From contig DASPNM010000017.1 in assembly GCA_035626515.1 (NCBI GenBank), positions 62,001-126,000 on the forward strand: DNA of 64,000 nucleotides. The letters are read 5' to 3'. The DNA comes from DASPNM01 sp035626515. Its GTDB lineage: Bacteria > Bacteroidota > Bacteroidia > Chitinophagales > Chitinophagaceae. Positions within the stretch are counted from its first letter, which is position 1. Every line of letters starts with the position of its first letter. Below are positions 17,662 through 26,769 of the stretch, piece after piece. The notes below the pieces were generated by a model. The model was given only the letters and a program-made list of their open reading frames with translations. It was not told the origin of the DNA and made no database searches. Position numbers and translations under genes: made by a program.

Positions 17662-19359
17662 TTACTTAAGTCTCACTTCGTTTACGGCACAGCCCTGGGG
17701 TATCATGGGAAAAACATTTTCTTCCTGTTTCACCGGCACTTCGAGCAAAAAGGATCCTTTATGGTGAATCATTTGTTTGAGCGCTGCTTTTAATACGGAG
17801 CGGTCCGAAACTTTCGCACCTGCGATCCCGTACGCTAACGCAACTTTCACATAGTCGGGGCTCGAAATATCTACGCAGGAATACCTTTTTTGATGAAATA
17901 ATTCCTGCCACTGCCTTACCATGCCCAAGAACCCGTTGTTCAGGATCACAATCTTAATATCCACGCCACATTGCATGATCGTACCCAATTCCTGTATTGT
18001 CATTTGAAACCCGCCATCCCCGATGATGGCGATCACCGTCCTGCGGGGCGCGCCGTATTTCGCGCCTATGGCAGCAGGCAATGCGAAGCCCATCGTGCCC
18101 AACCCGCCGGAAGTAATATTACTTTTTGAATAATTATATTTTGCATAGCGACAGGTCACCATCTGGTGCTGGCCTACGTCGGTGACAATGATCGCTTCGC
18201 CCCGAACCAGTTCATTCAGTGTTTTGATCACCTCTCCCATAGTTAGTTCCGGATGAACCGGATTCTGTTCCGGCTGAATACAGATTTCCTCTTCCTCCAT
18301 CCTGAGCTCATGAAACCTGCCGAGCCACGCTGCATGCTCCTTTCTTTCAATTAATTCCGTAAGCAGGGGGAGACTTTCCTTACAATCCCCGCAAACCGCA
18401 ACCGTCGTCTTTACATTTTTATCGATTTCGGCCGCATCGATATCCAGGTGAATAATCTTAGCCTGCTTCGCATATTTTTCCAGTTTGCCTGTTACCCGGT
18501 CATCAAAGCGCATTCCGATTGCGATCAATACATCACATTCATTGGTCAGAACATTGGGTGCATAGTTGCCGTGCATACCCAGCATACCCGCCGCCAGTGG
18601 ATGGTCGGTTCTGATAGCGCTCATTCCCATAATGGTCCATGCCGCGGGAATACCGCCTTTTTCGATAAACCGATGGAATTCACGTTCAGCATTTCCCAGG
18701 ATCACACCCTGGCCAAAAACGACGAATGGTTTTTTAGCAGCGTTGATTATCCGGGCGGCCTCTCTTATTTTTTCGCGGTCGATTTCCGGTTTAGGGTCAT
18801 AACTATCCAGGAATTCGCATTTTTCATAGCCGTTGAATTCAAACTTTTGGAGCTGTGCGTTTTTCGTGATATCGATGAGCACAGGTCCGGGTCTGCCGCT
18901 GCGTGCGATATAAAATGCCTTAGCCAGCACAGCGGGGATTTCAGCTGCATCAACAATTTGGTAATTCCATTTGGTAACGGGGGCGGTAATATTAATAATG
19001 TCAGTTTCCTGGAACGCGTCCGATCCAAGCAGATGGGCATACACCTGGCCGGTGATACAAACCACAGGCGTACTGTCAATAATCGCGTCTCCGAGCCCGG
19101 TCACCAGGTTGGTGCCGCCCGGCCCGCTGGTTGCAATGACTACGCCTGTTTTTCCCGACGACCGGGCAAATCCCTGTGCAGCATGAATGGCCCCCTGCTC
19201 ATGTCTCACCAGGATATGGTTGATCTGGTGATGAAAATCATACAGAGCATCATAGACGGGCATAATGGCCCCGCCTGGATACCCGAATATGGTGTCTACC
19301 CCCTCATGGATCAAAGCCTCAAGAAGGGAAACCGATCCTGACACCACTCTAGTATTCAT
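17662..19359 (-). CDS. ilvB: acetolactate synthase large subunit
   Basis: I choose the ATG at 19359 (MNTRVVSGSVSLLEAL), giving 565 residues; an ATG at 19383 adds eight residues without family support and overlaps ilvD further. It is a thiamine diphosphate enzyme: the catalytic Glu is in RHEQGAIHAAQG, the FAD region is in the middle domain, and the ThDP motif IIGDGGFQMTIQEL runs to NNGFLGMVRQW. It condenses pyruvate with pyruvate or 2-oxobutanoate. The start overlaps the ilvD stop by 11 bases, so translation is coupled. Confidence 0.95.
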   Translation of the reverse strand: MNTRVVSGSVSLLEALIHEGVDTIFGYPGGAIMPVYDALYDFHHQINHILVRHEQGAIHAAQGFARSSGKTGVVIATSGPGGTNLVTGLGDAIIDSTPVVCITGQVYAHLLGSDAFQETDIINITAPVTKWNYQIVDAAEIPAVLAKAFYIARSGRPGPVLIDITKNAQLQKFEFNGYEKCEFLDSYDPKPEIDREKIREAARIINAAKKPFVVFGQGVILGNAEREFHRFIEKGGIPAAWTIMGMSAIRTDHPLAAGMLGMHGNYAPNVLTNECDVLIAIGMRFDDRVTGKLEKYAKQAKIIHLDIDAAEIDKNVKTTVAVCGDCKESLPLLTELIERKEHAAWLGRFHELRMEEEEICIQPEQNPVHPELTMGEVIKTLNELVRGEAIIVTDVGQHQMVTCRYAKYNYSKSNITSGGLGTMGFALPAAIGAKYGAPRRTVIAIIGDGGFQMTIQELGTIMQCGVDIKIVILNNGFLGMVRQWQELFHQKRYSCVDISSPDYVKVALAYGIAGAKVSDRSVLKAALKQMIHHKGSFLLEVPVKQEENVFPMIPQGCAVNEVRLK

Positions 19360-21031
19360 CCGTAACGCATCCGTGGCTCGCATCTTTGACAGATTTTAGA
19401 TATTTTAACAACACACCTTTCCTTACGCCTGGTTCCGGTTGTTTCCACCTGCTTCGCCGTGCTGCAATTGTCGTTGAATCGACTTTTAGGGTGATCGAAT
19501 TCTTTAAGACATCAATTTCAATCAGGTCATCATTTTCAACGAGGGCAATTAATCCTCCTTCGTATGCTTCAGGACTGATATGCCCCACTACAAACCCATG
19601 CGTACCACCGCTGAACCTTCCGTCTGTAATCAGGGCAACCGAATTCCCCAGGCCCGCACCGATGATGACCGATGTCGGTTTCAGCATTTCAGGCATCCCG
19701 GGGCCGCCCTTCGGACCTGCATATCGAATAACCACCACATCCCCTTGCCTTATTTTCCCTGAATGAACGCCGTCTACCAATTCAGATTCTGCGTCAAACA
19801 CCCTGGCCGGCCCTTCGAATCTTTCTCCTTCTTTTCCGGAAATCTTCGCAACACTTCCTTTCTCTGCAAGATTTCCATAAAGGATCTGTATATGTCCTGT
19901 TTTCTTGATCGGGTGTTCGATTGGGTAGATCACTTTCTGTTTGCTGAAATCCAGCGCAGGAATATCTGCCAGGTTTTCTTCAACGGTTCTGCCGGTCACC
20001 GTAAGGCAGTCTCCATGCAACAATCCCTGACTCAATAAGTATTTCATCAGTGCGGGAAGCCCACCGGCAAGGTGCAGGTCATGCATTAAATAGTTTCCGC
20101 TGGGCTTGAAATCCGCAAGCACGGGTGTGTGATTGCTGATAACCTGAAAGTCGTCGAGTGAAAAATCTACCCCCACCGACCTAGCAATCCCGATTAAATG
20201 AAGCACTGCATTGGTGCTCCCGCCTATGACCATGATCAGACGTGCCGCATTTTCAAAAGCTTTTCTGGTCATGATATCGGACGGCTTGATATCAAGTTCG
20301 ATCAGATGCAGGATGGCTTTGCCGGCGGCTTTGCATTCAGCCCGTTTACTTTCGCTTTGCGCGGGATTGGAAGAAGAAAAAGGCAGGCTCATGCCCAGCG
20401 CTTCAATCGCAGCAGCCATCGTATTCGCAGTATACATACCTCCACAGGCTCCCGCCCCCGGGCAACTGTTTCTGATAATGCCCTTGAATTCTTCTTCATT
20501 GATGGTGCCGGCCATTTTTTTACCGAGGGCCTCAAATGCAGAAATGATATCGAGCTTTTTTCCGTTAAAATGTCCCGCCTCTATGGTTCCGCCATAAACC
20601 ATCAGTGCCGGCCTGTTTAACCGGGCCATGGCCATGACGCTGCCCGGCATGTTTTTGTCGCAACCCGGCACGGCAATCAGGGCGTCGTAAAACTGCGCTC
20701 CGCAAACCGCTTCAATGCTATCGGCAATGAGATCCCTGCTCAGCAGTGAATACCGCATGCCGCTCGTTCCATTGCTCATACCGTCACTGACGCCAATGGT
20801 ATGGAAAACCAAACCCACCATCTCGTTTTCCCAAACGCTTTGCTTTATTAAAGCTGCCAGGCTGTTGAGATGCATGTTGCAGGTATTTCCATCGTACCCC
20901 ATACTCGCAATCCCGACCTGGGGCTTCTTAAAATCGTCGTCGGTTAACCCGATCCCATAAAGCATGGCCTGCGCTGCCGGCTGCGACGGATCCTGCGTAA
21001 GATGCTTTGAATATTTATTCAACTCCTTCAT
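19349..21031 (-). CDS. ilvD: dihydroxy-acid dehydratase
   Basis: A protein of 560 residues that dehydrates dihydroxy acids to 2-oxo acids in valine and isoleucine synthesis. Iron-sulfur cluster cysteines are in GNTCNMHL, GCDKNMPG and NSCPGAGACGGMYTAN. The C-terminal DGRFSGGTHGFVVGHISPEA is typical. It overlaps ilvE by 17 bases and ilvB by 11. Confidence 0.96.
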   Translation of the reverse strand: MKELNKYSKHLTQDPSQPAAQAMLYGIGLTDDDFKKPQVGIASMGYDGNTCNMHLNSLAALIKQSVWENEMVGLVFHTIGVSDGMSNGTSGMRYSLLSRDLIADSIEAVCGAQFYDALIAVPGCDKNMPGSVMAMARLNRPALMVYGGTIEAGHFNGKKLDIISAFEALGKKMAGTINEEEFKGIIRNSCPGAGACGGMYTANTMAAAIEALGMSLPFSSSNPAQSESKRAECKAAGKAILHLIELDIKPSDIMTRKAFENAARLIMVIGGSTNAVLHLIGIARSVGVDFSLDDFQVISNHTPVLADFKPSGNYLMHDLHLAGGLPALMKYLLSQGLLHGDCLTVTGRTVEENLADIPALDFSKQKVIYPIEHPIKKTGHIQILYGNLAEKGSVAKISGKEGERFEGPARVFDAESELVDGVHSGKIRQGDVVVIRYAGPKGGPGMPEMLKPTSVIIGAGLGNSVALITDGRFSGGTHGFVVGHISPEAYEGGLIALVENDDLIEIDVLKNSITLKVDSTTIAARRSRWKQPEPGVRKGVLLKYLKSVKDASHGCVTDEY

Positions 21032-21902
21032 TTATCTTTTTTTCCAATACTAGGTTTTGGTATTGTTTCTGGATTCTCGAACTAACCGAATCTTCCCAGT
21101 TTAATTTGAAACAAACTCCATCGAGAGATGCGAGCTGGACGATCTCGGCTGCAGTTCCGCAAAAAAACCCCGCGTCGGCTCCCTTCATTTGTTCGGGTGT
21201 AAAAAAGATTTCTTTAACGGGTATGCCCATTTCATTACAGAGTTCCATTACTGTGGCCCGCGTGATACCAGGGAGAATATTTCCCCGGGGGGGAGTAAAC
21301 AATACGCCGTCCAGCTCATAGAAAATATTCACACCTGGTCCTTCAGCGACAAAACCGTCCTGGTCAAGCAGCAAGGCCTCATCGAAACCTTTATCTTTTG
21401 CATCCTGGCAGGCAAGGATCGAGTTCACATAGTGTCCCGACACTTTTGCCTCCACATGAAATCCATTAGGATTGGGTCGCCTGAATGGGGAGGTCATTAC
21501 CCTCAGTTTGTTGGGCAAGTAGCCATTGGTCCAGTCCCACGCCTGGATAACAAGGATGCTCTCCCTGCCTTTTGATAATGACATGTTGGGGGAACAGACA
21601 ACCAAAGGCCTCAGGTATGCTTCCGTGAGGTGATTTTTTGCGAGGAGCTCGTAGCTTAGGTTTGTCAGTTCCTGTACCGTATAGTCAAACGGTATTTGCA
21701 TCATTGCGGCCGAGTATGTCAACCTCTCAAAATGTTCTTTTGCCTTAAAGATCTTTGGGTCATCCCCTATGCTGTATGACCGAATTCCCTCAAATACGGC
21801 ATACCCATAGTGAAGCGATTGGCTGTATAAGTCCAACCGGCCATCTGAAGCGTTGATGAAACTATTATCGAAATAGATAATCGTGTCGTTGGTGTAATAC
21901 AT
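21015..21902 (-). CDS. ilvE: branched-chain amino acid aminotransferase
   Basis: A protein of 295 residues, a fold-type IV PLP aminotransferase. The N-terminus has YFDNSFINASDGRLDLYSQS and HYGYAVFEGIRSY; the PLP lysine is in AKVSGHYVNSI, and EGPGVNIFYELDG and GITRATVMEL follow. It makes the last step of Val, Ile and Leu synthesis. It is the first structural gene of the operon, behind a leader peptide and attenuator. Confidence 0.95.
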   Translation of the reverse strand: MYYTNDTIIYFDNSFINASDGRLDLYSQSLHYGYAVFEGIRSYSIGDDPKIFKAKEHFERLTYSAAMMQIPFDYTVQELTNLSYELLAKNHLTEAYLRPLVVCSPNMSLSKGRESILVIQAWDWTNGYLPNKLRVMTSPFRRPNPNGFHVEAKVSGHYVNSILACQDAKDKGFDEALLLDQDGFVAEGPGVNIFYELDGVLFTPPRGNILPGITRATVMELCNEMGIPVKEIFFTPEQMKGADAGFFCGTAAEIVQLASLDGVCFKLNWEDSVSSRIQKQYQNLVLEKKINEGVE

Positions 21903-21940
21903 ATAGCTTCTTTAACTGCTTGTCTCCCCAAGGATATAAG

Positions 21941-21968
21941 AAAAAAAAACCCGCCCTGGGAGGCGGGT
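21941..21968 (-). terminator. attenuator terminator before ilvE
   Basis: Read on the minus strand, ACCCGCC (21968-21962) pairs with GGCGGGT (21955-21949) over a 6-base loop and is followed by nine T at 21949-21941. This strong intrinsic terminator lies between the leader peptide stop (21994) and ilvE (21902), so it can only act before the operon. Confidence 0.85.
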
Positions 21969-21993
21969 CGCGGATAATTTTTTTAGTTTATTA

Positions 21994-22089
21994 TCATGCA
22001 CCCCCTCCGGCCGTAGGAATAATGATCACGAATCCCACAATAATCGACGCGGTCAGAGCAATAACACTATGTAGCTTGTTTCTTAACAT
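21994..22089 (-). CDS. ilv operon leader peptide
   Basis: An ATG at 22089 opens a 31-codon frame ending with TGA at 21996-21994. The peptide starts MLRNKLHSVIALTASI and continues IVGFVIIIPTAGGGA. It contains six Ile, four Val and three Leu, with the runs SIIV and FVIII, exactly the residues made by the downstream enzymes. A terminator hairpin follows 25 bases later. I infer transcription attenuation: ribosome stalling at the Ile/Val codons when these amino acids are short would favour an antiterminator. The frame is too short for standard gene finders. Confidence 0.8.
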   Translation of the reverse strand: MLRNKLHSVIALTASIIVGFVIIIPTAGGGA

Positions 22090-22104
22090 GGAGTGAGTGT
22101 TGAA

Positions 22105-22112
22105 TAAAAGTA
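22105..22112 (-). promoter_or_regulatory. candidate -7 element of the ilv operon
   Basis: Minus-strand TACTTTTA differs from the Bacteroidota TAnnTTTG consensus only in the last base. It lies 15 bases before the leader peptide ATG, so the transcript would start about 8-10 bases upstream of it. A TTTG at 22131-22128 lies closer than the usual -33 spacing. The rest of 22113-22412 shows no gene. Confidence 0.4.
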
Positions 22113-22412
22113 AACGAATTTTTTAAACAAATGAAGCACTGGGGGCAATAATAAGTTTCCATAGTGATTACAAAAAATAACTTCAATGATGAAAAAAAGT
22201 TAAGTACGTGAAGCGCACCGTGTTGTGTTATTATTGACTAACAAATGATCGTCTGATTTTACCGCGACCTTGTTTTATTTTCTATACCTTGAACCATTCC
22301 GCCGTTTACCCTTCTGCCGTTATTCCCTCTGAATTCACTTCATCCGGATAAGGAAACATCAAACGTTGATGAACGGAATCATTTATTTTTTAACCACCAA
22401 ATAACCGATTTT

Positions 22413-22892
22413 ATGAGCAGCAAACTTCAACTGACCTTACTGGCGGTCATCGCCCTGATTATCTCCGCCTGCAACACCAAAAATGCAGACACCAAAATCG
22501 ACATGGACAAAACGAGGGCAGAAATCCAGGCTATGGAAGATGCCTATGCCGCTGGAGAAAAAGCAAAGGATGCCGACAAGGTTGTGGCATATTACAGTGA
22601 TGACGCTGTCAGCTATAACCGCAACGAGGAACCGACGTCAGGGAAAAAAGCGATCCGGGACCGCACAGCAAAACGCTTGAATGAAGACACCTCCGGCAAC
22701 TACAATGTTTACAAAGTGGTTGATCTGTTTGGAAACGACAAAATGTTGGTAGAGATCGGCTCGTGGTCAGAAAAGACTTCTTCCGGTGCGGAAAAAGACC
22801 ACGGCTACTACATGTCCTATTTTGAAAAGCGGAATGGAAAATGGGTTTGTGTTCGCGACATGAATGTCAGTTCGACGCCGGCCGCAAAATAG
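22413..22892 (+). CDS. NTF2-like (DUF4440/SnoaL) lipoprotein
   Basis: A protein of 159 residues with a lipoprotein signal ending in IISAC, so Cys20 should be lipidated. The mature part is an NTF2/SnoaL-like fold: a helix with AIQAMEDAYAAG-type sequence, then DKVVAYYSDDAVSY, and the closing strands GYYMSYFEKRNGKWVCVRDM. Proteins of this fold have very varied roles and no catalytic residues can be assigned. It is a single gene followed by a terminator. Confidence 0.8.
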   Translation: MSSKLQLTLLAVIALIISACNTKNADTKIDMDKTRAEIQAMEDAYAAGEKAKDADKVVAYYSDDAVSYNRNEEPTSGKKAIRDRTAKRLNEDTSGNYNVYKVVDLFGNDKMLVEIGSWSEKTSSGAEKDHGYYMSYFEKRNGKWVCVRDMNVSSTPAAK

Positions 22893-22917
22893 GGGTTTTC
22901 CTGTCTTATCAATTTGA

Positions 22918-22949
22918 AGTCCCGAAACCTTAGGATTGCGGGACTTTTT
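22918..22949 (+). terminator. terminator after the NTF2-like lipoprotein
   Basis: AGTCCCG (22918-22924) pairs with CGGGACT (22939-22945) across a 14-base loop and runs into TTTTT at 22945-22949. It lies 26 bases after the stop codon. Confidence 0.75.
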
Positions 22950-23037
22950 GTTGGTGACCTTCTGGAAAAGTCGATAGTCGTTATTCGCGAGTTCGGAATT
23001 CGGAGGTTGTAATCCCGCCGGCATCCATGCGTCCGGA

Positions 23038-23571
23038 TCAAAAAAGCCGATAATGGAAGGCCGCACGAAGTCCCACCGACTGCACACTCTTATTCGCTCC
23101 GGCGAGAGCCGTTTCGTACTTCAAACCGAAAATAAAATTGTTGCCGCGCTGACCTACCTCCAGCGAGTAGCCGGCGATCAGCGCCAGCGCAAGCCCTTTT
23201 CCCGGACTTCCGTCGGGGTCTTCGTTCGCAGGTCCAATCGCGGTTAGGGCGAAGCCCGCCTGGGGCTCGAGAAAAAATCCTGTTTTGGAGTCTTCGCTGA
23301 AAATATAACGGTAGCCGGCCTTGAACGTAAAGAACCCACCTCCTTCGTGCAGGTCCGATGAGCTGCTCACGGGAAAGTATTCGATATTAATCAGCTCCAA
23401 AACGACACTCTGGCTCCCGTATTCATTTGTCGGAAAATCGAGCGCCCAATACGCCCCGTAGCCGACCTGGTAGTCTTTGGAGTACTTGCCGATGATTTTG
23501 GAAACGGCTAATTGTGAAAATGCCGTGCCGGCGGCAAAAATGGCGAGCAGCAGCAGGATAGATTTTCTCAT
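23038..23571 (-). CDS. small outer-membrane beta-barrel-like protein
   Basis: I choose the ATG at 23571, where a clear signal peptide begins (MRKSILLLLAIFAAGTAFSQ), giving 177 residues. The mature part alternates polar and hydrophobic residues with aromatic strand ends (FFTFKAGYRYIF, GFFLEPQAGFALTA, NFIFGLKYETALAG) and ends AAFHYRLF, a terminal Phe as in outer-membrane barrels. Family assignment beyond this is not possible by eye. It converges on the NTF2-like lipoprotein gene. Confidence 0.7.
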   Translation of the reverse strand: MRKSILLLLAIFAAGTAFSQLAVSKIIGKYSKDYQVGYGAYWALDFPTNEYGSQSVVLELINIEYFPVSSSSDLHEGGGFFTFKAGYRYIFSEDSKTGFFLEPQAGFALTAIGPANEDPDGSPGKGLALALIAGYSLEVGQRGNNFIFGLKYETALAGANKSVQSVGLRAAFHYRLF

Positions 23572-23950
23572 GGTGGTTTGCTTTTGGTGGCGGGCCGGCG
23601 CGGGCAACGGCTTGGCTGGAGAAATTTAAGTCGGGAAACTGATGTTTTCAAAAAAAAGAATGATTTTGCCTGCCGGCGCTTTTCGCGGGCGTTCGGAACC
23701 GGAAGGAGCTAACCGGCAGCTTCCGCCGACTGCGTCAATAAAGCAGCCCTCCGCACCGGTTCCAAACAAAAAGTATTTGCCCTTCAGTCTTAGTGTTCCA
23801 AAAAATTGAGCTGCAATCGGGTACAAAAATGCTTATAACATTCATGGCAATCTGTTGAGCCTGTAAACTTATTGAATCAGTGAAACTACTTTCATCCTCT
23901 TTTCATGGATGGCCTGGAAATTGTATGAAAAAATTCACCCACAATCTGCC

Positions 23951-24001
23951 AGGTAAGACAATTTACCTCACAGCAATTGTTCCCGGTAAACCATTTTACC
24001 G
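23951..24001. promoter_or_regulatory. tandem GGTAA-N-TTACC palindromes upstream of the sugar dehydrogenase
   Basis: In the 496-base gap 23572-24067, two perfect palindromes share one design: AGGTAA-N6-TTACCT at 23951-23968 and CGGTAA-N6-TTACCG at 23984-24001. Their centres are 33 bases apart, about three helical turns, so two dimers would bind the same face. CAATTGTTC also occurs twice (starting near 23975 and 24041). I infer an operator for the gene at 24068. Nothing else in the gap looks like a gene. Confidence 0.45.
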
Positions 24002-24067
24002 CTAAGCTCCATTATCGTCTGCCTGGGCGGAACGATAAACACAATTGTTCATCTTAATCTGGTTTTT

Positions 24068-25219
24068 ATGAATAGGATCTTTGTTTCTGTTCTTGCAGGC
24101 ATGATTTTGCTTTCCTGCAAGAAGAATGATCTTCCGGTTGCCCAAAGTGAGGAACAAGCGCTTGCATCAAAACCCGCGAATACCGGGAATATTAAGACCC
24201 GGATACTAAACAATTCGCTCCATTTCCCGTGGGAGATTCTTTGGGGACCGGATAATTACATCTGGTTCACAGAGAAAGACGGGCATGTCAAGCGCATGAA
24301 TCCCCAGACAGGCGCGGTGATCCACGTCGCAACCATTCCGGATGCGGTTGCGACCACCCGATTTAGCGGTCTACTGGGAATGGTACTCGATCCGAATTGG
24401 AGCAGTAACCCGTTTGTGTATGTAGTCTATAATTACTTTGATAGTGAGGGTGACTATATGCAAAAGATCGTCCGGTTTAGGTACAACGGTACTACACTTG
24501 TTGAGCCGCTGATCCTTGTAGATGGGATCGTAGGCAAGGATGGGGGTGATTTTATTCATAATGGCAGCCGGCTCGCGATCGGACCCGATGGTAAATTATA
24601 TGCTACTACCGGAGACGCCAACCTCCGATTTGAGTTACCCCAAAACCCGACTAAACTTAATGGAAAGGTATTACGGGTGAACCTGAACGGAAGTATACCG
24701 GCGGATAATCCATATGGAAATCCTGTTTGGGCGATTGGTTTTCGAAATTCACAAGGACTGGTTTACGCCATGGGTAGATGGTATAGTTCGGAGCATGGGG
24801 AAACCACTGATGACGAAATAAACATCATCGAAAGAAACCGGAACTATGGCTGGCCGTTCGTGGAAGGTTTTTGTGACCGGCCCGATGAACAAAGTTTTTG
24901 TTCTGCAAATAATGTCAAAGAGCCCATTTTTGCCTGGACCCCCACAGTGGCACCCAGCGGTATGGATTTTTACGACAAGAACGAGATACCGCAATGGAGA
25001 CGATCTTTACTCGTTACTTTTTTAAAGAATAGAAGATTGAGGCAAATGAAATTGAATGGAGACGGTACCGCGATTGAGGAAGTACATGAATTTTTTATCA
25101 ATCAATTTGGCAGGCTGCGGGACGTAGCCATTTCACCAGATGGTAAAGTTTATATCTGCACGGACAATGGGAATAACCAGGATATGATCATAGAAGTATC
25201 GAGGGGGAGCGGAATGTGA
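24068..25219 (+). CDS. PQQ-type sugar dehydrogenase-like lipoprotein
   Basis: A protein of 383 residues with signal MNRIFVSVLAGMILLSC, lipidated Cys17. The body is a six-bladed propeller of the glucose/sorbosone dehydrogenase (Asd/YliI) family: LHFPWEILWGPDNYIWFTE, GLLGMVLDPNW, VYVVYNYF, GKLYATTGDAN, NPVWAIGFRNSQGL, SSEHGETTDDEINII and NYGWPFVEG are family blocks. Enzymes of this kind oxidise aldose sugars using pyrroloquinoline quinone at the cell surface; whether this one does cannot be told. It has a single-gene setting with palindromes upstream. Confidence 0.88.
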   Translation: MNRIFVSVLAGMILLSCKKNDLPVAQSEEQALASKPANTGNIKTRILNNSLHFPWEILWGPDNYIWFTEKDGHVKRMNPQTGAVIHVATIPDAVATTRFSGLLGMVLDPNWSSNPFVYVVYNYFDSEGDYMQKIVRFRYNGTTLVEPLILVDGIVGKDGGDFIHNGSRLAIGPDGKLYATTGDANLRFELPQNPTKLNGKVLRVNLNGSIPADNPYGNPVWAIGFRNSQGLVYAMGRWYSSEHGETTDDEINIIERNRNYGWPFVEGFCDRPDEQSFCSANNVKEPIFAWTPTVAPSGMDFYDKNEIPQWRRSLLVTFLKNRRLRQMKLNGDGTAIEEVHEFFINQFGRLRDVAISPDGKVYICTDNGNNQDMIIEVSRGSGM

Positions 25220-25282
25220 GTCTGGTTTTTAGGTCACTCTATGCAAAGTAGTGAGCTTTTGTTGTTTGGTTGCTGATAGGGG

Positions 25283-26659
25283 TTACTTACCTATACAAAA
25301 CCTCGAAAAAATATAACCCAGCATCTCTTCATTACTTACCTCACCCGTGATCTCGCCGAGATAATGGAGGCAACGGCGCACGTCGAGCGCTAACAGGTCG
25401 CCGGGGAGTTTGCGATCGAGACCGGCCCGGATATCGCGCAGCGAAGCCTGCACCTCCTGCAACGCCTGGTAATGCCGTGCATTGGTGACGACAATATCTT
25501 CCGTACGCGTGGTACCGGCCAGCACCCGGTCTACCATAGCATGCTTCAGTTCGGAAATTCCTTCTCGGGCGTGGGCGGAAATGAAGACCACGTCAAGTCC
25601 CGCAAACTTTTGCCGCATCGCAACCGCGTCATGGCGGTCGAGCTTGTTCCCTACCAGTACGTAATTCAATCCCTGGGCATCCATCTCCTCTCTCCATTTC
25701 CGAACTTCCTCCCGCGAATCGTCCAGGTCGAACAGGAAGAGCACGAGACCCGCCTGCTGCATTTTCTCGCGGCTTCTTTCCATTCCCGCCGCTTCAATGA
25801 GGTCGGACGTGTGCTCGCGAATCCCGGCGGTGTCAATAAGCCGGAACAGGATGCCGTCCATATTGATTACTTCTTCGATCGTGTCGCGCGTGGTTCCCGG
25901 CACCTCGCTCACGATCGCCCGGTCTTCATTGAGCAAAGCATTCAGTAGTGTGGACTTGCCCGCATTCGGACGCCCCACGATTGCCACGCTCACCCCATTC
26001 CGGATGACGTTTCCAAGGCGAAATGAATCGACCAGCTTTGCTGTGATATCTTCCAGTTCTGAAACCAGGTTATAGAACTGTGCACGGTCGGCAAACTGCA
26101 CGTCTTCCTGCGAAAAATCCAGCTCCAGCTCCAGCAAGGCCGAAAACCGCATCAGCCGCTCGCGCAATTCGCGGAGCTGCACGGAAAACCCGCCGCGGAT
26201 CGAATGAAGTGCCGTGCGCATCGCCGCTTCGGTGTTGCTCGCGATCAGGTCCGCGACCGCTTCCGCCTGCGTCAGATCAAGCTTCCCATTTAAAAATGCC
26301 CGTTGGGTGAATTCGCCCGGCCGGGCCAGGCGTGCGCCCTGGCGAATGCAGGCATCCACAATCTGCTGCTGCACAAACGGCGAACCATGGCAGCTGATCT
26401 CCACCACATGCTCGCCGGTGTAAGAGCGCGGCGCGCGAAATACCGAAATCACCACTTCATCCAGCATTTGCCCCTCTTCCTTTAGGAAACCAACGTGCAG
26501 GGTATGGGAATCGACAGCGCCCAGATCTTTCGCAGGGAACAGGCGGTCTGCGATCGCGATTGCGTCAGCCCCGCTGAGGCGGATCACCGCTATAGCGGCG
26601 ATCCCCGGCGCGGTGGCCGGTGCTACAATCGTATCATCCCATCCAAGGAGCTTGTTCAT
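25283..26659 (-). CDS. mnmE: tRNA modification GTPase MnmE
   Basis: The ATG at 26659 (MNKLLGWDDTIVAPATAPG) gives 458 residues; the upstream TTG at 26677 is unlikely. The N-terminal formyl-THF-binding domain precedes a G domain with G1 GRPNAGKSTLLN, DTAGIRE and NKLD, and the protein ends with the catalytic FCIGK. With MnmG it makes the carboxymethylaminomethyl group at U34 of tRNA. A TACATTTG element ends six bases before the ATG. Confidence 0.96.
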   Translation of the reverse strand: MNKLLGWDDTIVAPATAPGIAAIAVIRLSGADAIAIADRLFPAKDLGAVDSHTLHVGFLKEEGQMLDEVVISVFRAPRSYTGEHVVEISCHGSPFVQQQIVDACIRQGARLARPGEFTQRAFLNGKLDLTQAEAVADLIASNTEAAMRTALHSIRGGFSVQLRELRERLMRFSALLELELDFSQEDVQFADRAQFYNLVSELEDITAKLVDSFRLGNVIRNGVSVAIVGRPNAGKSTLLNALLNEDRAIVSEVPGTTRDTIEEVINMDGILFRLIDTAGIREHTSDLIEAAGMERSREKMQQAGLVLFLFDLDDSREEVRKWREEMDAQGLNYVLVGNKLDRHDAVAMRQKFAGLDVVFISAHAREGISELKHAMVDRVLAGTTRTEDIVVTNARHYQALQEVQASLRDIRAGLDRKLPGDLLALDVRRCLHYLGEITGEVSNEEMLGYIFSRFCIGK

Positions 26660-26665
26660 GATTTT

Positions 26666-26673
26666 CAAATGTA
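26666..26673 (-). promoter_or_regulatory. -7 promoter element of mnmE
   Basis: Minus-strand TACATTTG matches TAnnTTTG exactly. Only six bases separate it from the mnmE ATG, so the transcript is probably leaderless or nearly so. Confidence 0.55.
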
Positions 26674-26709
26674 ACAATTACGCCGTGCGCCTGCCGAAGC
26701 AAGCCGCGC

Positions 26710-26742
26710 AAAAAAAATCCCTCCGCGCGAATGCGGAGGGAT
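26710..26742 (-). terminator. terminator of the exbB-exbD-exbD-tonB operon
   Basis: On the minus strand ATCCCTCCGC (26742-26733) pairs with GCGGAGGGAT (26726-26717), a 10-base stem with a 6-base loop, followed by T at 26717-26710. It lies 28 bases after tonB. Confidence 0.9.
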
Positions 26743-26769
26743 CCGATCTAAAAACCAAATAAGTTACGT

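Noticed and set aside
18448..19341. Plus-strand 297-codon open frame
   Set aside because: It is antisense to ilvB, whose product is unmistakable.
23626..23826. Minus-strand 66-codon open frame
   Set aside because: No signal peptide, family motif or promoter; composition looks random, and it lies in a regulatory gap.
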